Source: Aquisphaera insulae (lineage in GTDB: Bacteria; Planctomycetota; Planctomycetia; Isosphaerales; Isosphaeraceae). From it: 64,000 bases of DNA. Of the stretch, positions 60,717 through 64,000 are shown piece after piece. How positions within the stretch are numbered: position 1 is the stretch's first letter; every line of letters begins with the position of its first letter. The notes beneath the pieces were generated by a model. The model had not been told where the DNA came from and searched no databases. It worked only from the letters and a program-made list of their open reading frames with translations. The DNA lies in NCBI RefSeq assembly GCF_011064615.1, contig NZ_JAALJH010000004.1:186001-250000 (forward strand). Reading direction: 5' to 3'. Both the position numbers and the translations under genes were made by a program.

Positions 60717-62489
60717 ATGCGTGATCGACGTCTGCTCCGGATCGCCGCCGCACTCTTCCTGGCCCCGCTTATCGCGTCGCCGGCGCCGGCCCAGCGACGG
60801 GCGAAGCCGGGAGAGGCGTACGCGCTGCTCGTGGGGGTCCGGGCCTACGACCCGAACGAGTTGCACGAACTGGCGTATCCCGAGCACGACGTGACCGCCC
60901 TGTCGGAAGCCCTCCGCGCCGGCGGCTACAGCGCGACGAACGTCGTCCTGATGACCCAGACGCTGGGCGCCACGCGGCCCCGGCTCCTGCCGCTGGCGGC
61001 CAACATCCGCAAGGAGCTGAAGCTCCTCCTCCAGGACCTTGAGCCGGCCGACTCGGTCGTGGTGGCCTTCGCCGGGCACGGCGTGCAGTTCTCGGGGGAG
61101 AAGTCCAACTTCTTCTGCCCGGCGGACGCGAAGCTCGCCGACCGCTCGACGCTGATCCCGTTGGACGACGTCTACAAGGAGCTGGAAGCCTGCAAGGCCG
61201 GGCTCAAACTGCTCCTGGTCGACGCCTGCCGCAACGACCCGCGGACGAAGAACTCGCGGTCGAGGGCGGAGGTCGAGCTCGAGAGCCTGAACCGGCCGCA
61301 GGTGGTCCCGCCCCCGGGCGGGGTGATGGCCTTCTTCAGTTGCTCCGAAGGGGAGAAGGCCCAGGAATATGAGGAGCTGAAGCATGGGGTCTTCTTCCAC
61401 TTCGTGATCAAGGGCCTCGGGGGCGAGGCCGACCTGGACGGCGACGCACTGATCTCTCCCGAGGAGCTGGCGCAGTACGCCAGACGCCGGGTGCGGGACT
61501 ACGTCAGGGAGAAGAACGGCGTCCGGCAGATGCCCGAGCTGCGAGGCACCACCCGCGACCTCCTCCCGGTCGTCCGCCTGGCCCGCCGGGCCGAACCCGA
61601 CGCGACCCGGGACCGCCCGAGCCGCGGCGGCGAGGCCGCGGCCCCGATCTCCAACAGCCTGGGGATGAAACTCGTGCCGATCCCGGCCGGCGAGTTCCTG
61701 ATGGGCTCGACGGACGACGAGGACGCGGAGGACGACGAGAAGCCGAGCCGCCGCGTCCGGATCACGCGGCCCTTCCTCCTGGGGACGACCGAGGTCACCG
61801 TCGGCCAGTTCCGACGGTTCGTCGAGGCGACCGGCTATCGCACCGAGGCGGAGCGCGGCGGCAAGGGATGCCGGGGCTGGAACGAGTCGAAGGCGAAGTT
61901 CGAAATCGACCCCAGGTACTCCTGGCGCGGCCCCGGCTTCCCACAGGCCGACGATCATCCGGTGACGAATGTGACCTGGAACGACGCCGAGGCCTTCTGC
62001 ACATGGCTGGGCTCCCGGGAGGCGACGACCTACCGGCTGCCGACGGAGGCCGAGTGGGAGTATGCCTGCCGCGCCGGGACGACCTCGCGATTCTCCTGCG
62101 GCACCGATCCGGAGGCGCTCGCCTCGGTCGCGAACGTGGCCGATGGGACCGCCAGGTCGAAGTTCCCCGACTGGACGACCATCGCCGCCGCCGACGGCTA
62201 CGTCTTCACCGCCCCCGTCGGCAAGTTCCGCGCGAACGCCCGTGGCCTCCACGACATGCACGGGAACGTCTCGGAATGGTGCCAGGACGGCTACGACGCG
62301 CGCGCCCATAAGCATTCGCCCGCCGACGATCCGGTCGGGCCGAAGGACGCGTCTCGCAAGGTGTACCGCGGCGGGAGCTGGGCCGACGAGCCCCGGTACG
62401 CGCGGTCCGCCCGCCGCGTCGGCATCAAGCCCGATTACCGCTGCTACGACCTGGGCTTCCGCGTGGCCCGGGCCGCGGCACCTCCCTGA
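60717..62489 (+). CDS. Secreted caspase-like peptidase fused to an FGE-sulfatase domain
   Basis: 590 residues from ATG 60717 (GAGG upstream). Signal peptide 1-26 (LFLAPLIASPAPAQ). The caspase domain (about 33-290) has H121 (FAGHGVQF) and C171 (LLVDACRND). An EF-hand-like GEADLDGDALISPEEL also occurs, as in the neighbour. The C-terminal ~265 residues are a formylglycine-generating-enzyme-like (FGE-sulfatase) domain: IPAGEFLMGST, TTEVTVGQFRRFV, YRLPTEAEWEYACRAGT, MHGNVSEWCQDGY, YRGGSWADEPRYARSARR, LGFRVA. Such domains often bind ligands in C-type-lectin style instead of modifying sulfatases. Caspase plus FGE is a combination reported in bacterial conflict and signalling proteins. Confidence 0.92.
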   Translation: MRDRRLLRIAAALFLAPLIASPAPAQRRAKPGEAYALLVGVRAYDPNELHELAYPEHDVTALSEALRAGGYSATNVVLMTQTLGATRPRLLPLAANIRKELKLLLQDLEPADSVVVAFAGHGVQFSGEKSNFFCPADAKLADRSTLIPLDDVYKELEACKAGLKLLLVDACRNDPRTKNSRSRAEVELESLNRPQVVPPPGGVMAFFSCSEGEKAQEYEELKHGVFFHFVIKGLGGEADLDGDALISPEELAQYARRRVRDYVREKNGVRQMPELRGTTRDLLPVVRLARRAEPDATRDRPSRGGEAAAPISNSLGMKLVPIPAGEFLMGSTDDEDAEDDEKPSRRVRITRPFLLGTTEVTVGQFRRFVEATGYRTEAERGGKGCRGWNESKAKFEIDPRYSWRGPGFPQADDHPVTNVTWNDAEAFCTWLGSREATTYRLPTEAEWEYACRAGTTSRFSCGTDPEALASVANVADGTARSKFPDWTTIAAADGYVFTAPVGKFRANARGLHDMHGNVSEWCQDGYDARAHKHSPADDPVGPKDASRKVYRGGSWADEPRYARSARRVGIKPDYRCYDLGFRVARAAAPP

Positions 62490-62838
62490 TCCCCCCGGCC
62501 GGCGGGATGGCTTCGGGCTACCGCCGCCGTCGCTGATCGATCCCGGGGGGGGACGTCCGTGCCCCGGCGGAGCCGGACCGCCGAGGGCGCAGACACGGAT
62601 TCGCGATTCGTCCGTTACATCCGGGCGGCGGAGATAGGACAATGTCGAGTCTCGGGAAGGAATCGCCCCGGCACTCGTCAGGCACCCTGAGAACGGCGGT
62701 CCGGAGGAGGACGATCCCGATCCGGCCCGAGCGCCACGCCCGGATCCTATGGGATTGGAAGTGGGCCTCGTGCCGGCCGGGGCGGCCACGACTCGATCCT
62801 CGAGAGGCGGGACGACACGTTCACCCCGGAGGCCGTCA
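62490..62838. other. 349-base gap before the kinase gene
   Basis: It has AGATAGGACAATG at 62631-62643 and an open frame from 62642 that runs into the kinase start. The composition looks non-coding and no family is recognised. No hairpin stands out. Confidence 0.35.
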
Positions 62839-64000
62839 TGACGCTCCGCCTCGAAGCTGACGCCGAACCCGTCACCGGGTATCGCCTCGTGCGAAAGCTC
62901 GGCGAGGGGGGCGTGGGCGAGGCCTGGGAGGCGATCGCGCCGGGAGGCGTCCGCGTCGCACTCAAGTTCATCCGCCTCGGCTCGGCGCTCGCCCGGCCTG
63001 AGATGCGCTCGCTGGATTTCATCCGCGACATCCGCCATCCCCACCTCCTGGATATCCAGTTCATCGTCCAGGTGGACGATCGCCTGGTCGTGGCGATGCC
63101 GCTGTGCGACAAGTGCCTGACCGATCGCCTGACGGAATGTCGCCGCGAGGGCCTCTCCGGCCTGCCTCCGGATGAGCTGATCGGCTACATGGGCGAGATG
63201 GCCGCCGCGATCGACTTCCTGAATGAGCCCCGGCATCGAGCGGCGGACGGCACGCTCGTGGGGATCCAGCACCGCGACATCAAGCCTCACAACGTGTTCC
63301 TGGTGGGCGGCTCGACGCGGCTGGCGGACTTCGGACTGGCCAAGGTGGTGAAGGACGGCCTCGAGGATCATTCCGGCTGCATGACGCCCCACTACGCGGC
63401 GCCCGAGCTGCTCGAGGGCAAGATCAGCAACCGGAGCGACCAGTATTCGCTCGCCATCACGTACGTCCAGCTCCGGACCGGCCAACTTCCGTTCCGAGGC
63501 CCGGTCGCGGACGTGATGCTGGGCCACCTCCGCGACGAGCCGGACCTCTTCGGCCTGCCGGTCGGCGAGCGGGCCGTCGTCGCCCGCGCCCTCGCCAAGA
63601 AGCCCGATGACCGCTGGCCAAGCTGCCGCGAGTTCGTCCGGGACCTCGAGCGGGCGGACCGCGATCGGGCCCGGCGGCGCAGGCAAGAAGACCTTGCCGA
63701 GCCAACCGTCGCCCCGGGTGTCGACCTGACCTGGAGCCCAAAGCCGCCGTCGACTCATCCGGCCGCCGTCTCGACCGCCGTCAAGGAGACGCCCGATCCT
63801 CGCCCCGTCGCCGCGGCCGACTGGAAGGGCCATGAGCCGGCGCCGCGGCACCGCCTGGGCCGGGCGATCGGCCTGGCGGCCGCGCTGGCGGTCGTCGGCC
63901 TCCTCGCGGTCCTGGCCGTCCCGCTCGCCACCCGGTGGTCATCGCTCAAGCGCGAGCAGGCGAGGCCCGATGCGGGTGGGCCGGCACCTGAGCCGTTGGC
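62839..64000 (+). CDS. Transmembrane Ser/Thr protein kinase, 3' end off the right edge
   Basis: 387 codons are visible from ATG 62839 (GGAGG five bases upstream); the frame is still open at the edge. The PknB/Hanks-type kinase domain spans about 15-270: LGEGGVGEAW glycine loop, VALKFI (K43), IQHRDIKPHNVFL (catalytic D147), LADFGLAK (D164), YAAPELLEG and DQYSLAITYVQLRTGQLPF. A Pro/Thr-rich juxtamembrane stretch precedes one membrane helix (about 341-363, GRAIGLAAALAVVGLLAVLA). The C-terminal sensor outside the membrane lies beyond the window. It follows the caspase-FGE gene on the same strand after 349 bases and may signal with the secreted caspases (inference). Confidence 0.92.

Noticed and set aside
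62642..62860. 72-codon frame with AGGACA before its ATG
   Set aside because: It overlaps the kinase start, has shadow-like Arg/Pro composition and no recognised family; left as part of the gap.
60537..63851. 1,104-codon minus-strand frame
   Set aside because: Antisense of the caspase-FGE and kinase genes; no domain is recognisable in it.

Overview
The window is high-GC bacterial DNA and reads as a planctomycete chromosome, probably Isosphaerales-like (inference). The support is a DUF1559 pilin-like protein followed by a small lipoprotein, secreted caspase-like proteins, a transmembrane Ser/Thr kinase, a long chlamydia/planctomycete-type SHMT, a DUF5658 protein, an EAD1-type conflict protein, and frequent GTG/TTG starts. 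I found no rRNA, tRNA or CRISPR array.

Layout. 0-7 kb: a GH9 cellulase-family gene cut by the left edge, divergent from a tightly overlapping hexose operon (sugar porter, ROK kinase, class I mannose-6-P isomerase with a kinase-like N-terminal region, cupin glucose-6-P isomerase, cupin mannose-6-P isomerase, HicB-like protein). 7-15 kb: housekeeping genes (glyA, a beta-hydroxyacid dehydrogenase, a 29-residue basic microprotein, YbeD-like, a Sua5-LMW-PTP fusion, queA, DUF5658) with good intrinsic terminators. 15-28 kb: a type II secretion/type IV pilus-like machine in two divergent arms. The minus arm carries GspF, four pseudopilin-like proteins, a DUF3568 lipoprotein and a secretin. The plus arm carries the major pseudopilin, PilM/N-like, PilO-like and PilP/GspC-like proteins and GspE. 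28-37 kb is accessory: small membrane proteins, a two-gene module whose PIN nuclease gene carries an in-frame amber codon, a Uma2 remnant, an SDR gene with an operator-like repeat, and a 1,092-residue EAD1-trypsin-NB-ARC-TPR protein.

37-55 kb: DUF1559 plus lipoprotein, a molybdenum hydroxylase with its 2Fe-2S subunit and a diheme cytochrome, a lipoprotein-type acetolactate decarboxylase, a zinc protease-like protein, YbaK, a DUF885 protein, a HerA-like ATPase, an IS200-type REP-associated transposase inside REP-like palindromes, a class 3 lipase, an LRR membrane protein, DUF1345, and a divergent Gfo/Idh/MocA-sugar isomerase pair. 55-64 kb: a signalling/conflict-type island with a repeat-rich secreted protein, a caspase-TPR protein, an unknown secreted protein, a caspase-FGE protein and a transmembrane Ser/Thr kinase cut by the right edge.

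The best candidates for an under-described system are the EAD1-trypsin-NB-ARC-TPR protein, the secreted caspase/kinase island, and the interrupted PIN module with its 311-residue partner.
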